Under the pieces are notes generated by a model. The model had not been told where the DNA came from. It saw only the letters and a program-made list of their open reading frames with translations, and searched no databases. The translations under genes and the position numbers were made by a program. From NCBI GenBank assembly GCA_947166385.1, contig CAMVEB010000024.1:1-57037 (forward strand): a stretch of DNA of 57,037 nt. The letters are read 5' to 3'. This document shows positions 23,322-31,976 of this stretch, in pieces. The DNA comes from an uncultured Clostridia bacterium. GTDB taxonomy: Bacteria > Bacillota > Clostridia > Christensenellales > Aristaeellaceae. Positions within the stretch are counted from its first letter, which is position 1. The number at the start of each line of letters is the position of its first letter.

Positions 23322-23369
23322 GTGCACAAAATCGGAAATATGTGCACAAAAGAAAAAACATGATATAAT
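23322..23369 (+). promoter_or_regulatory. Direct repeats and -10 element upstream of the acyl-ligase fusion gene
   Basis: GTGCACAAAA occurs at 23322 and again at 23342, exactly 20 bases (two helix turns) apart, each containing the palindrome GTGCAC. A perfect TATAAT follows at 23364. The second repeat lies where the -35 hexamer would be, and no TTGACA-like box is present, so the repeats are probably sites of an activator or repressor. Confidence 0.5.
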
Positions 23370-23476
23370 GGGTCGATGCGGCAGCGTCGGAGGCTTTTTT
23401 GTTTTTTTATACGTCATTATTTCCTCTCCGCTCCGCAGAAAACGCTCACTGCCTGCAGACTTGGAAGGAGGCCATC

Positions 23477-26400
23477 ATGAGCCATACGGATATGCACAGT
23501 GTCAGCGCCCGGTTGGAAGCTGACAAGCGTTTGTCTGTCCTTTTTGACATTATGAGGGATTACGGAGAAACCCCTGCTGCCGCCTGGCTGAAAGGCGACG
23601 AGGAGCTTTTCCTTTCCTATGCGGAGATGGCCCGTCGGGCGGACGACCTGGCGGCCTACCTGATTTCCCAGACGTCGGAAGGCGGATGGATCGGCATTGC
23701 CGTCGATACCTGCCATAACTGGCCCTCCCTGTTCTGGGGTGTCATTCGTTCCGGGCACAATGTGCTGCTGTTGGATGCGTCCGCGTCCGACAGCATGATC
23801 CAGGGCCTGATGGACGAGGCTGGATGCCGGGTTATCATTTCCCGCAAGCCCCGCGGGCTCAGCGGCAACATCCGCCAGCTGGACTACCGGGATGTCATCA
23901 ACGCGCCGCGCGCGATCGGGTTCACACCCGTATGGGGCGATTATGTTGCGATGTGCACCAGCGGGACCACCGGACGCAGCCGGATCTTCGCTTACTCCGG
24001 GGCCGCCATCTGCGAGCAGGCGCTGGCCTCCCTGCACGTCATTCAGGCGAATCCCCGTGTCATCCATGAGCAGAATACCGGCCGTTACATTCTGGCCTTT
24101 CTGCCCTTCCACCATGTACTGGGCTTTATGGCCAACGTCATCTGGGGGCATTTCGTCGGTGGCACAAGTGTTTACCTGCCGGACCGGACGCCCAATTCCA
24201 TCATGAATGTGTGCCGGCATTTCCCGCCGAGTCTGCTGATTGTCGTGCCTCTGGTCGGAAACAGTCTCGTCAAGTCCCTGAAAAAGAACGTCAAAAAAGA
24301 AAAGCCCTTCCGCCGTTTCCTGTTCAAACTGTCAACAGGCCTTTCCCTGGGCATCCAGTCCGTGGCCCCCGCCTTCGGTCTACGTCTGGCGCAGAAGCGG
24401 CTGTTTGCCTCGGTGAATTCCCGGCTGCTGGGAACGGAAGTGGACGCGCTGATCCTGGGCGGAAGCCATACCCCGGCGGAAACGCTTCGTTCTCTGAACG
24501 CTCTGGGAATCTATACCATCAACGGCTATGGCATGACGGAAACGGCCATTAACGGATTTGAGACCTCCCTGAGCCTGCGCAAGCGCCTCAACGGTTCCGT
24601 CGGTGCCACGCTGGGTTCCGCCGAATACCGGATCGCAAATGCTGACGAACACGGAGCCGGTGAACTGCAGGTCCGCGGGCCCGGGATTCATTCCGGCCGG
24701 GTGGTTCACGGGGAGATTCTGCCGCCCGATACGCTGGACGGCGGATGGTTCCCCACAGGGGACATCGCCGTCATGGACAACAGCAGCCGTGTGTTTATCA
24801 AGGGCCGGCTGAAGGATGTCATCATCAACGAATCCGGGGAAAACGTCTATCCTGATGACCTGGAAGATGCGTTCTCCGCCCTGTCCGGCGCGGAACAGAT
24901 CTGCGTGGTCGGTTTCCCGCGCAACCGGCGGGATAATAATGAAGACGTAGTTCTGGTGCTGAACGTTGGGGATAACTATTCCGACAAGGATTACCTGAAC
25001 AATCTGGCTGGCCGGGTGGCATCCATCAACGCGCGGCTCCCCCTTTATGCGCAGCTGGACCGGGCCATGGTCACGCCCATGGCGCTGCCCCTGGTCAGCG
25101 GAATCAAGGTCAAGCGGATCGAGCTCAAGCGCATGTATGAAGAGAAGGAACTGATCTACCGCGAGTTGGATCTGCGCGCACAGAGCGCCGGGGCGGAAGT
25201 GGCCGCGACGGCAACAGCCCGGTCCCGGTCCGCCGTACAGGATGAAATCCGCCGCAAGGTCCGCGCGATGTATGCGGAAGCGCTGGACATGCCGGAGAAG
25301 GAAATTTCCGATACTGCAAACTTCATTGAAGATCTGCAGGGCGACAGCCTGCAGGTGTTGAGCATTGCCCTGAAGGCTGAGGAGGAATGGGGCATCACCA
25401 TTCCCGCGGAGGAATACGGACAGTGCGCCACCGTGGCAAGCATGGCCCAGGTGGTGGAAACGCTGCTGAACGGTCCGGTTCCGGGCGATAAGCCGAAAGA
25501 GCGCGTTCCTGCCCGGCCGATCATCCGGTTTGAGGACTCTCCCGAATACCTGCATTTCCTGGAACGGCAGAAGGCGCTGGTCGGCAGCGGGGATAATCCC
25601 TACTTCGTCTGCCATGAATCTCCCCTGCTGGATACCGGTATCGTGGATGGAAAAGAAATTCTGGAGTTCGGCAGCTACAATTATGTGGGCATGAGCGGCC
25701 GGAAAGAAGTAAAGGAAGCCGCCAAGGCGGCCATTGACAAGTATGGAACCAGCGCCAGCGGCAGCCGCCTGCTGGCCGGTGAAAAGATGGTCCACAAGGA
25801 ACTGGAAAAAGAACTGGCCGACTGGAAGCACACCGAGGACGCGATTGTCTGCGTCGGCGGCCATTCCACCAACGTAACCTTTGTCGGGAACTTCTGCGGG
25901 AAGAATGACCTGATTCTCTACGACGCGCTGGCTCACAACTCCATCGAGCAGGGCTGCAAGCTGAGCGACGCCACCTCCCGTCCCTTCCCCCACAGCGATG
26001 TGACCGCCCTGGAAAACATCCTGAAGAATCAGCGCGCCTATTATGAAAAGGTTCTGATCGTCATCGAAGGCGCCTACAGTATGGACGGGGATATCGCTCC
26101 GGTGCCGGATTTTGTCCGGGTGAAGAAGGAATACGGCTGCTTCCTCATGGTGGATGAGGCGCACAGTGCCTGCGTCATCGGAAGGACCGGCGGCGGCGTC
26201 GATGAATACTTCCATCTCGACGGAAACGATATTGATATCAAATACGGAACGCTCTCTAAGGGTCTGGGCACCTGCGGCGGCTATCTGGCCGGCAAAAAGT
26301 GCCTGATCGATTACCTGCGGTACAACATGCCCGGTTTCGTTTTCTCCGTTGGAATCTCCCCGGCCCTGGCCGCGGGCTCCCTCGCCGCGATCCGCACCCT

Positions 26401-26743
26401 GCGCAGCCATCCGGAAATCATGGAGAATCTGCGCACCGCCATCAAGGCTTTCTCGGACAGCGCCAGGCGCCGCCATCTGGATATCTGCCTGGCCGGCGAG
26501 ACCGCGGTTCTGCCGGTTCTGGTCGGCAAGGACGAGGATGCCTGGCTGCTTTCCAATGAACTGAAAAAGCGCGGCGTCAGTGTTCCGCCCGCCATGTATC
26601 CCGCCGTTCCAAAAGGAAAAGCCCGCCTCCGCTTCTGCGTGATCAGCGAGCATAAGCCTGAGCAAATCGAGCGCGCCCTGGATATCCTGGAAAGCACTGC
26701 TCAGGAATTCGGAATAGAGCTGCCAAGAAGAATATACGACTGA
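23477..26743 (+). CDS. Three-domain acyl-AMP ligase / acyl carrier / alpha-oxoamine synthase fusion
   Basis: 1088 residues. (1) Residues 1-560: AMP-forming ligase with TSGTTG (161-166), YGMTE (351-355), GD at 428-429, GRLKD (443-447) and the A10-like Lys in 'VSGIKVKRI'. (2) About 595-670: acyl carrier domain with phosphopantetheine Ser624 in 'DLQGDSLQVLSI'. (3) About 690-1088: PLP-dependent alpha-oxoamine synthase of the KBL/BioF/SPT group, with 'SYNYVGMSGRKEV', 'GTSASGSRLLAGE', 'VDEAHSACVIG' (Asp893, His896) and PLP Lys928 in 'GTLSKGLGTCGG'. All catalytic residues are kept. The expected chemistry is to activate a fatty acid as acyl-AMP, load it on the built-in carrier, and join it to an amino acid with loss of CO2, giving an alpha-amino ketone such as a sphingoid-like base. 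AAGGAGG five bases before the ATG sets the start. No reductase or export gene is adjacent. Confidence 0.93.
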   Translation: MSHTDMHSVSARLEADKRLSVLFDIMRDYGETPAAAWLKGDEELFLSYAEMARRADDLAAYLISQTSEGGWIGIAVDTCHNWPSLFWGVIRSGHNVLLLDASASDSMIQGLMDEAGCRVIISRKPRGLSGNIRQLDYRDVINAPRAIGFTPVWGDYVAMCTSGTTGRSRIFAYSGAAICEQALASLHVIQANPRVIHEQNTGRYILAFLPFHHVLGFMANVIWGHFVGGTSVYLPDRTPNSIMNVCRHFPPSLLIVVPLVGNSLVKSLKKNVKKEKPFRRFLFKLSTGLSLGIQSVAPAFGLRLAQKRLFASVNSRLLGTEVDALILGGSHTPAETLRSLNALGIYTINGYGMTETAINGFETSLSLRKRLNGSVGATLGSAEYRIANADEHGAGELQVRGPGIHSGRVVHGEILPPDTLDGGWFPTGDIAVMDNSSRVFIKGRLKDVIINESGENVYPDDLEDAFSALSGAEQICVVGFPRNRRDNNEDVVLVLNVGDNYSDKDYLNNLAGRVASINARLPLYAQLDRAMVTPMALPLVSGIKVKRIELKRMYEEKELIYRELDLRAQSAGAEVAATATARSRSAVQDEIRRKVRAMYAEALDMPEKEISDTANFIEDLQGDSLQVLSIALKAEEEWGITIPAEEYGQCATVASMAQVVETLLNGPVPGDKPKERVPARPIIRFEDSPEYLHFLERQKALVGSGDNPYFVCHESPLLDTGIVDGKEILEFGSYNYVGMSGRKEVKEAAKAAIDKYGTSASGSRLLAGEKMVHKELEKELADWKHTEDAIVCVGGHSTNVTFVGNFCGKNDLILYDALAHNSIEQGCKLSDATSRPFPHSDVTALENILKNQRAYYEKVLIVIEGAYSMDGDIAPVPDFVRVKKEYGCFLMVDEAHSACVIGRTGGGVDEYFHLDGNDIDIKYGTLSKGLGTCGGYLAGKKCLIDYLRYNMPGFVFSVGISPALAAGSLAAIRTLRSHPEIMENLRTAIKAFSDSARRRHLDICLAGETAVLPVLVGKDEDAWLLSNELKKRGVSVPPAMYPAVPKGKARLRFCVISEHKPEQIERALDILESTAQEFGIELPRRIYD

Positions 26744-26744
26744 T

Positions 26745-28610
26745 CTACTGTTGTCCCATCCTTTTCTGTTTCTCCAGCCAGACCGTAAGAACGGCAATAT
26801 CTGCCGGGTTAACCCCGGGAATTCTGCCCGCCGCAGCCAGGGAAACCGGTTTCTGGCGGGCCAGTTTCTGGCGGGCCTCCAGGCGCAGATGCTCCATCTG
26901 CTCATAGGGAAGGTCTTCCGGCAGGCAGGTTTCTTCCATTCTGCGTGCCTGTTCAATCAGGTGCTTCTGCTTTTCCAGGTAGCCCGCGTATTTCACGGTG
27001 ATTTCCGTCTGTTCCGTGGCTGCGGGGGAAAAGGACTGCCACTCCGGATGCAGGCTCTGAAGATCCTTCATGGTGACCTCGGGCCGCCGCAGCAGTTCCT
27101 CCGCGCTCGTGGAGCCGGCGGTTTCCGGCTGGCCTCTGCTCTTCAGGAAAGCGTTCAGCTGTTCTCCGGGGGCAAAGCGTGTCGTCCGCAGCGCCTGCAG
27201 CATTTTTTCCGTGTCCTCCCGCTTCCGCCGCATCCGTTCCAGCCGTTCTTCAGAAGCCAGTCCTGCCCGGAAACCGATCTCCGTCAGCCGGAGGTCCGCG
27301 TTATCCTGCCGCAGGAACAGCCGGTGCTCTGCCCGGGACGTCATCATCCGGTAGGGTTCATCCGTCCCTTTGGTAGTCAGATCATCCGTCAGGACACCGA
27401 TGTATGCCATGTCCCGGGTCAGACGGATCGGCTCTCTGCCCTGCATCTGCAGAGCAGCGTTCATCCCTGCCAGCAGGCCCTGGCAGGCCGCTTCCTCGTA
27501 TCCGCTTGTTCCGTTGATCTGTCCGGCAAAGAACAGCCCGCCGATCCGCAGGCTCTCCAGCGTCGGCCGCAGTTCCAGGCTGTCAATGCAGTCATATTCA
27601 ATCGCATATCCCAGCCGGGTAAACTCACACCTGCGCAGGCCGGGAATCGTCCGGTACATCGCCCATTGAACATCCTCCGGCATGGAAGTGCTCATCCCCT
27701 GCACATACCATTCCCGGCTTTCTTTCCCTTCCGGCTCCAGGAAGATCTGATGCCGGTCCTTGTCCGCAAAGCGGACCACCTTATCCTCGATACTCGGGCA
27801 GTAACGCGGTCCGATCCCATGGATTTTCCCGCTGTACAGGGGGGCGCGGTCCAGGTTGTCCAGAATGATCTGATGCGTCTTCTGGGTCGTCCATGTCAGG
27901 TAGCAGCTGTAGGTGTTCTCCAGAGCCCTGTCTGTCAGGAAGGAGAAGGGAACGACCGGTTCATCTCCCTTCTGCTCCTGCATTTCATCAAAGTCGATAC
28001 TCCGCACATCCACCCGGGCAGGGGTTCCTGTTTTGAATCTGCGCAGTTCAAAGCCAAGGTCCAGGAGGCTTCCGGAGAGCATGGAAGCGTTCATCAGGCC
28101 CTGCGGGCCTCCGTCGTGCCGATGCTCTCCGATAATAATGCTGCCTTTCAGGTAGACCCCGGTAGCCACCACCGCCGCCCTGCAGGACAGGCGGGCGCCT
28201 GTTGCCGTAGTCACCGCGGTCACACGGTTTCCCTCTGTCTCAATGGAAACAGCTTCCCCCTGGCGTACTGTCAGGTGCGGTTGGGTCATCAGCGCCCTGC
28301 GCATCCGGTTCTGGTAAGCCTGCTTGTCCGCCTGCGCACGCAGGGAATGAACGGCCGGCCCCTTGCCCATGTTCAGCATCCGGCTCTGTAGAAAAGTATC
28401 GTCAATCGCCAGACCCATCTCGCCGCCCAGCGCATCCAGTTCTCGCACCAGATGGCCCTTGGCGCTGCCGCCGATCACGGGATTGCAGGCCATCAGGGCA
28501 ATGCCGTCCATATTCAGTGTCAGCAGCAGGGTATCAATCCCCATCCGGGCTGCGGCCAGCGCTGCTTCGCAGCCGGCATGGCCCGCGCCGATCACAATCA
28601 GGTCTGCCAT
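26745..28610 (-). CDS. mnmG: tRNA uridine-5-carboxymethylaminomethyl synthesis enzyme
   Basis: 621 residues, the usual size. FAD-binding GAGHAGCEAALAAARMG at the N-terminus, 'ACNPVIGGSAKGHLVRELDALGGEMG', 'LRAQADKQAYQNRMR', 'FKTGTPARVD', 'RYCPSIEDKVVRF' and 'GQINGTSGYEEAACQGLLAG' are the invariant GidA/MnmG signatures, including the two Cys-region motifs. With MnmE it modifies the wobble uridine of several tRNAs. The usual neighbours (mnmE, rsmG, parA/parB) are absent; instead it follows the Big_2-repeat gene by six bases and is convergent with the acyl-ligase fusion, one base apart, with no terminator visible. Confidence 0.97.
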   Translation of the reverse strand: MADLIVIGAGHAGCEAALAAARMGIDTLLLTLNMDGIALMACNPVIGGSAKGHLVRELDALGGEMGLAIDDTFLQSRMLNMGKGPAVHSLRAQADKQAYQNRMRRALMTQPHLTVRQGEAVSIETEGNRVTAVTTATGARLSCRAAVVATGVYLKGSIIIGEHRHDGGPQGLMNASMLSGSLLDLGFELRRFKTGTPARVDVRSIDFDEMQEQKGDEPVVPFSFLTDRALENTYSCYLTWTTQKTHQIILDNLDRAPLYSGKIHGIGPRYCPSIEDKVVRFADKDRHQIFLEPEGKESREWYVQGMSTSMPEDVQWAMYRTIPGLRRCEFTRLGYAIEYDCIDSLELRPTLESLRIGGLFFAGQINGTSGYEEAACQGLLAGMNAALQMQGREPIRLTRDMAYIGVLTDDLTTKGTDEPYRMMTSRAEHRLFLRQDNADLRLTEIGFRAGLASEERLERMRRKREDTEKMLQALRTTRFAPGEQLNAFLKSRGQPETAGSTSAEELLRRPEVTMKDLQSLHPEWQSFSPAATEQTEITVKYAGYLEKQKHLIEQARRMEETCLPEDLPYEQMEHLRLEARQKLARQKPVSLAAAGRIPGVNPADIAVLTVWLEKQKRMGQQ

Positions 28611-28616
28611 TTCTGT

Positions 28617-30806
28617 TCAGTCATCCTCTTCCTCTTCATAATAGCCCTGTCCGTCAGGGCTGTCCCGCTCCGACATATTCTCCCACATATGAGAGGAGAA
28701 GGGAGACTGGTACGGGACCCACTCATCCGTCGGAATGCTCCATTTCTGCCCGTTTTCAAATTCGTATCCGGTCACCGTGACGATGATATATCCCAGGGTG
28801 CCGGTCTCCAGGTATTGCTTGAAGTTGAACTGGCCGTGCTCCGTTCTGTCTCCGGGTTCCACTTCCCAGGCATAGCTTCCGTCAAACCAGGTGCTCTCCC
28901 CGTCCCGGTTGCAGATCATCGGCTCCGCCTGGGTATCAAAGCACTGCACCCGGAAAGTAATGCCCTTGACGGTAAAGTCGCCGGTATTCCGCAGCGTCAG
29001 GCGGATCTTGTTGTTCTTGTCAATATTGGCGCCTTCAATCATCACCGCCGCGTCAAAATTGTCCACAATCACTTCCGTGGAAGCGGTAAACCCGCCGTCC
29101 TCCGTGGTGGCTGTCAGCACGGCCGTTCCTCTCCGCCAGCCGGTCACCCGGCCGACATTGGTTCCCACGGTTCGCACGTCCGCGATCCGGTCGCTGCTGC
29201 ACGACCAGGATACGCGCTGGTTGTTGGCGTTCTTCGGCAGGATCACAGGCCGGATATCCAGGGCCCTTCCGACCTGAGCATAATAGGTTTCCTGGGGAAT
29301 CTCAATGCTTTCCACCGGCTGGGTGATGGTCACCACAAAAGTGCCCTGCCGGTTGGAACCGTCTGTCGCCGTAGCCACAATCTTCGCCTGGCCCCGGCTG
29401 ATCCCGGTCACCAGGCCGTTCTGGTCCACCGTGGCAATCTTGGGATTCAGGCTCCTGAAGGTCACGTCCGTCTCGGTCGCATCCTCAGGCCACACATCCC
29501 ATTCCAGCTGCTGGCTGGTATTCACATGAAAGCTCAGCCCCGTCTGGTTCCGGAAAGTGATCTTTGTCACCAGCTGAATGACAGTCACCGGGATCGACGC
29601 GGTCACGCCGGGATTGGAATTGCTCGTACAGGTGATGATGCATTCCCCGGCCCGCACACCGGTCACCGTTCCGTTCCGAACCCGGGCGACACTCTGATCG
29701 GAAGAGGACCATGTCACCGTACGGTCGCTTGCGCTCTGGGGAAGCACGCTGAATTTCAGCTGAACATTCCGCTGGGTCGCCACCGTCACTTCACTCTGGG
29801 TAATCGAGATCTCTGTCACATCCTGTGTAATGTTCAGCGTGATGCTGCCCACAGCGCCGGATCCGTCCTCCGCCTTCGCGTCAATGGTCACCCGGCCCTT
29901 GGTCAGGCCGGTCACAATCCCGTTTTCGTCCACGGTGGCGATCTTCGGCGATCTCGAGCTCCAGGTCACCTTCTGAATCGTGGCGTTGGACGGGGTGAAA
30001 ACAGCGTCCAGCTGCATGCTGCTGCCCGTCGAGACATTGTTGAACGGCGCTTCAATCGTCACCTTCTTTACCGGTTCAATCACCAGAACCATGAAGTTCT
30101 CCGTGATCTCCGGGTTCTGCACGCTGCGCACCGTCAGCCGGCAGGCGCCCCGCTGAACTGCCCGAAGCTCCCTGGTATTGATGATCTTGGCGACGCCGGC
30201 ATCGTCCGTCTCATATGCAATCTTCTTGCTTGTAGCGTCTTCCGGGGTGCATGTCGTGCTGAGCAGGACGGTCTTCCCCGCCGGAATCACCAGGATCCGG
30301 TCGGTCAGGCGTTCCTCTTCCGGTTCCTGTTCAGGATCTTCCTCTGTCTTTTCATCCGCTTCGGAGGATTCGTTTTTTTCTTCTTCCTTCAGGTAACGCT
30401 GGAGCAGCTGCAGGATTTCTTCGTCATCCGGTTCAAAAATCTGCAGGTTCTTCGTGCTCAGCGTCACCTTTGTCACCCTGCGGGCAACCGTCACCTGGAT
30501 CGTTGTCCGCTTGACCGCTTTGCCGTTCTGGTTCAGGGTGGCTGTGACGATGGCCGTTCCTCTCGTGCCGGCGGTAATGGCTCCGTCCGCATCCACGGAA
30601 CAAACCTTTTTGTTGTTGACGGTAAAGGAGATCGTTCCGTCCCCGGCAAACCTGCCGTCCCGAAGAATCACGGGATGGACCGTATCCCCTTCAAAAATCG
30701 TCACGGAGCGGTCTTCATACATAAAAACATCCGCAGCCGCGGCAGGCAGTACGGCCAGCAGGCAGCACATCATGATCACCAGCAGGGCGGCAAGGTTCTT
30801 CTTCAT
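28617..30806 (-). CDS. Secreted multi-domain Big_2 (bacterial Ig-like) protein
   Basis: 729 residues. Sec signal peptide (MKKNLAALLVIMMCCLLAVLPAAA) then about six Big_2-type Ig-like domains, each with the pattern 'P-x-x-A-x-x-x-x-V-x-W-x-S ... V-D-x-x-G-x-V-T-G-x-x-x-G-x-A-x-I-x-A'. A very acidic loop ('KEEEKNESSEADEKTEEDPEQ' region, about residues 155-185) interrupts the second. The last ~130 residues form a different beta domain ('LRNTGDFTVKGITFRVQCFD', '...TLGYIIVTVTGYEFENGQKW'), FxLYD-like. No sorting signal or membrane anchor is present at the acidic C-terminus. The in-frame extension to 30941 is rejected: AAAGGAAG precedes the chosen ATG and the signal peptide begins there. Likely an exported structural or adhesive protein; co-transcription with mnmG is likely accidental. 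Confidence 0.9.
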   Translation of the reverse strand: MKKNLAALLVIMMCCLLAVLPAAAADVFMYEDRSVTIFEGDTVHPVILRDGRFAGDGTISFTVNNKKVCSVDADGAITAGTRGTAIVTATLNQNGKAVKRTTIQVTVARRVTKVTLSTKNLQIFEPDDEEILQLLQRYLKEEEKNESSEADEKTEEDPEQEPEEERLTDRILVIPAGKTVLLSTTCTPEDATSKKIAYETDDAGVAKIINTRELRAVQRGACRLTVRSVQNPEITENFMVLVIEPVKKVTIEAPFNNVSTGSSMQLDAVFTPSNATIQKVTWSSRSPKIATVDENGIVTGLTKGRVTIDAKAEDGSGAVGSITLNITQDVTEISITQSEVTVATQRNVQLKFSVLPQSASDRTVTWSSSDQSVARVRNGTVTGVRAGECIITCTSNSNPGVTASIPVTVIQLVTKITFRNQTGLSFHVNTSQQLEWDVWPEDATETDVTFRSLNPKIATVDQNGLVTGISRGQAKIVATATDGSNRQGTFVVTITQPVESIEIPQETYYAQVGRALDIRPVILPKNANNQRVSWSCSSDRIADVRTVGTNVGRVTGWRRGTAVLTATTEDGGFTASTEVIVDNFDAAVMIEGANIDKNNKIRLTLRNTGDFTVKGITFRVQCFDTQAEPMICNRDGESTWFDGSYAWEVEPGDRTEHGQFNFKQYLETGTLGYIIVTVTGYEFENGQKWSIPTDEWVPYQSPFSSHMWENMSERDSPDGQGYYEEEEDD

Positions 30807-30864
30807 CTTCTCTCTTCCTTTCTTCCGGAGCACGGATCTCCCGTGGTTTTCATCCATACAAACG

Positions 30865-30894
30865 GACGTCCGGGCATTTCCATTCCCGGGCGTC
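30865..30894 (-). promoter_or_regulatory. Long imperfect hairpin upstream of the Big_2 gene
   Basis: GACG-CCCGG-AT pairs with AT-CCGG-CGTC around a four-base loop, with two mismatches. It lies about 60-90 bases before the Big_2 start and just after the ireB terminator. Without a T tract it may be an mRNA stabiliser or part of the previous terminator. Confidence 0.4.
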
Positions 30895-30898
30895 TGAA

Positions 30899-30930
30899 TA
30901 AAGGCAGGCGATGCCTTTCCCGGCACCGCC
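30899..30930 (-). terminator. Probable terminator of ireB
   Basis: On the minus strand GGCGGTGCC pairs with GGCATCGCC (one G-U) around a six-base loop, then TGCCTTTATT. The T tract is imperfect. Confidence 0.6.
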
Positions 30931-30937
30931 TGTTCTG

Positions 30938-31192
30938 TCAATGCGTTTCCAGATAAGAACGAACCAGTTCCTCCAGCAGAGCATCCCGCTCCACCCGGCC
31001 GATCAGGCTCCGGGCTGAATTGTAGCTGGTAATATAGGTCGGATCTCCGGTAATCATATATCCCACCAGCTGATCCACCGGGTCATATCCTTTCACCTGC
31101 AGCGCCTGGTATACATACATCAGGATATCCTGTGCCTCATTCCCGGTACCGATAATCGGATTGTGCTTCATGGTGTTGAACTGATCTTCCAC
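30938..31192 (-). CDS. ireB: IreB/UPF0297 (DUF965) regulatory phosphoprotein
   Basis: 84 residues. '[54 protein letters not shown]' is the highly conserved UPF0297 core. In Enterococcus the homologue IreB is phosphorylated by the Ser/Thr kinase IreK on N-terminal Thr and lowers cephalosporin resistance; one Thr is present near the N-terminus here (Thr7). Start is GTG at 31192, with GGAGGG seven bases before it. A perfect TATAAT promoter precedes. Usually this gene lies next to alaS and ruvX; here it stands alone. Confidence 0.92.
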   Translation of the reverse strand: MEDQFNTMKHNPIIGTGNEAQDILMYVYQALQVKGYDPVDQLVGYMITGDPTYITSYNSARSLIGRVERDALLEELVRSYLETH

Positions 31193-31233
31193 ACCGGGTC
31201 CCTCCTCTGTGGCTGTTCAATATCTTGTATGTT

Positions 31234-31262
31234 ATTATATCCTATCCGCCTGTATATGGCAA
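31234..31262 (-). promoter_or_regulatory. Predicted sigma-A promoter for ireB
   Basis: Minus strand: -35 TTGCCA, 17-base spacer, -10 TATAAT. Confidence 0.75.
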
Positions 31263-31316
31263 GTTTTTCCGTGCCGGTTTTTCAGATTTTGTTGCCTGAA
31301 GCAGGGCTCGAAACGG

Positions 31317-31345
31317 ATGACATAAATCCGGCCGGATGATATAAT
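31317..31345 (+). promoter_or_regulatory. Predicted sigma-A promoter for the Nudix gene
   Basis: Plus strand: -35 ATGACA, 17-base spacer, -10 TATAAT, followed after about 30 bases by GAAAGGAG. Confidence 0.7.
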
Positions 31346-31386
31346 GTCCTCATGATCATTTTCGTTCCGCCTGAAAGGAGTCTTCC

Positions 31387-31959
31387 ATGCCGTACGATAA
31401 CCTTGTCTGCGAAGAGATCCGATGCGAGCACCTGGTCCGGGATCAGTGGATCGATTTCCGGCGTTCCGCATACCGTTTCCCTGACGGACGTGTTTTTGAG
31501 CCGTATTACAGCTATACCCGCCGGGACTATTCCGTGATTGTCGCTTCCGATCCGGAAGGCCGGTTTCTCTGCGTCCGCCAGTTCCGCCAGGGCGTGAAGG
31601 AAGTCACGACAGAGTTCCCCGCCGGCGGTATAGAAAAGACGGATGCCGCTTCGGGAACGGCGTATGCGCTGTCCGCGGCCAAACGGGAGCTGCGGGAGGA
31701 AACCGGCTATGAGTCCGAAGAATGGGAGCATCTGCTGACCATTCCCTCCCAGGCAACGCTGTCCGATAACTATGCGTATATCTTCCGCGCAAAAAACTGC
31801 CGCCCGGCTTCCTCCCAGAAGCTGGACGACATGGAACTGCTGAATGTGCTGAAATTCAGCGCCGCGGAGATTGAAGAGATGATCTCTTCCGGGCGCTTCC
31901 AGCAGGCTGTACATGTCATGGCCTGGCTGCTGGCCTGCCGGCAGTCGGTCTCCGCCTGA
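31387..31959 (+). CDS. Nudix hydrolase, ADP-ribose pyrophosphatase-like
   Basis: 190 residues. The fold 'YSVIVASDPEGRFLCVRQFRQGVKEVTTEFPAGGIEK ... AAKRELREETGYESEE' is that of ADP-ribose/ADP-sugar pyrophosphatases, including the 'Q-F-R' substrate loop. The Nudix box is slightly long: about six extra residues lie between the GGIE and RELREETGY parts, so the first Glu of the box is displaced; the REL-x-EE metal-binding part is intact. AAAGGAG precedes the ATG. The gene is monocistronic and convergent with the PAP2 gene. Confidence 0.9.
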   Translation: MPYDNLVCEEIRCEHLVRDQWIDFRRSAYRFPDGRVFEPYYSYTRRDYSVIVASDPEGRFLCVRQFRQGVKEVTTEFPAGGIEKTDAASGTAYALSAAKRELREETGYESEEWEHLLTIPSQATLSDNYAYIFRAKNCRPASSQKLDDMELLNVLKFSAAEIEEMISSGRFQQAVHVMAWLLACRQSVSA

Positions 31960-31976
31960 CCAGTGATTGACAAGTC

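Noticed and set aside
24380..26956. 858-codon open frame on the minus strand opposite the acyl-ligase fusion
   Set aside because: It is antisense to a protein with clear catalytic motifs, its translation is low-complexity His/Gln/Arg-rich without any recognisable domain, and long antisense frames are common in G+C-rich genes with this codon use.
28452..30956. 834-codon plus-strand frame opposite the Big_2 protein
   Set aside because: Crosses two minus-strand genes and lacks any recognisable feature; the Ig-like repeats on the other strand explain the open frame.
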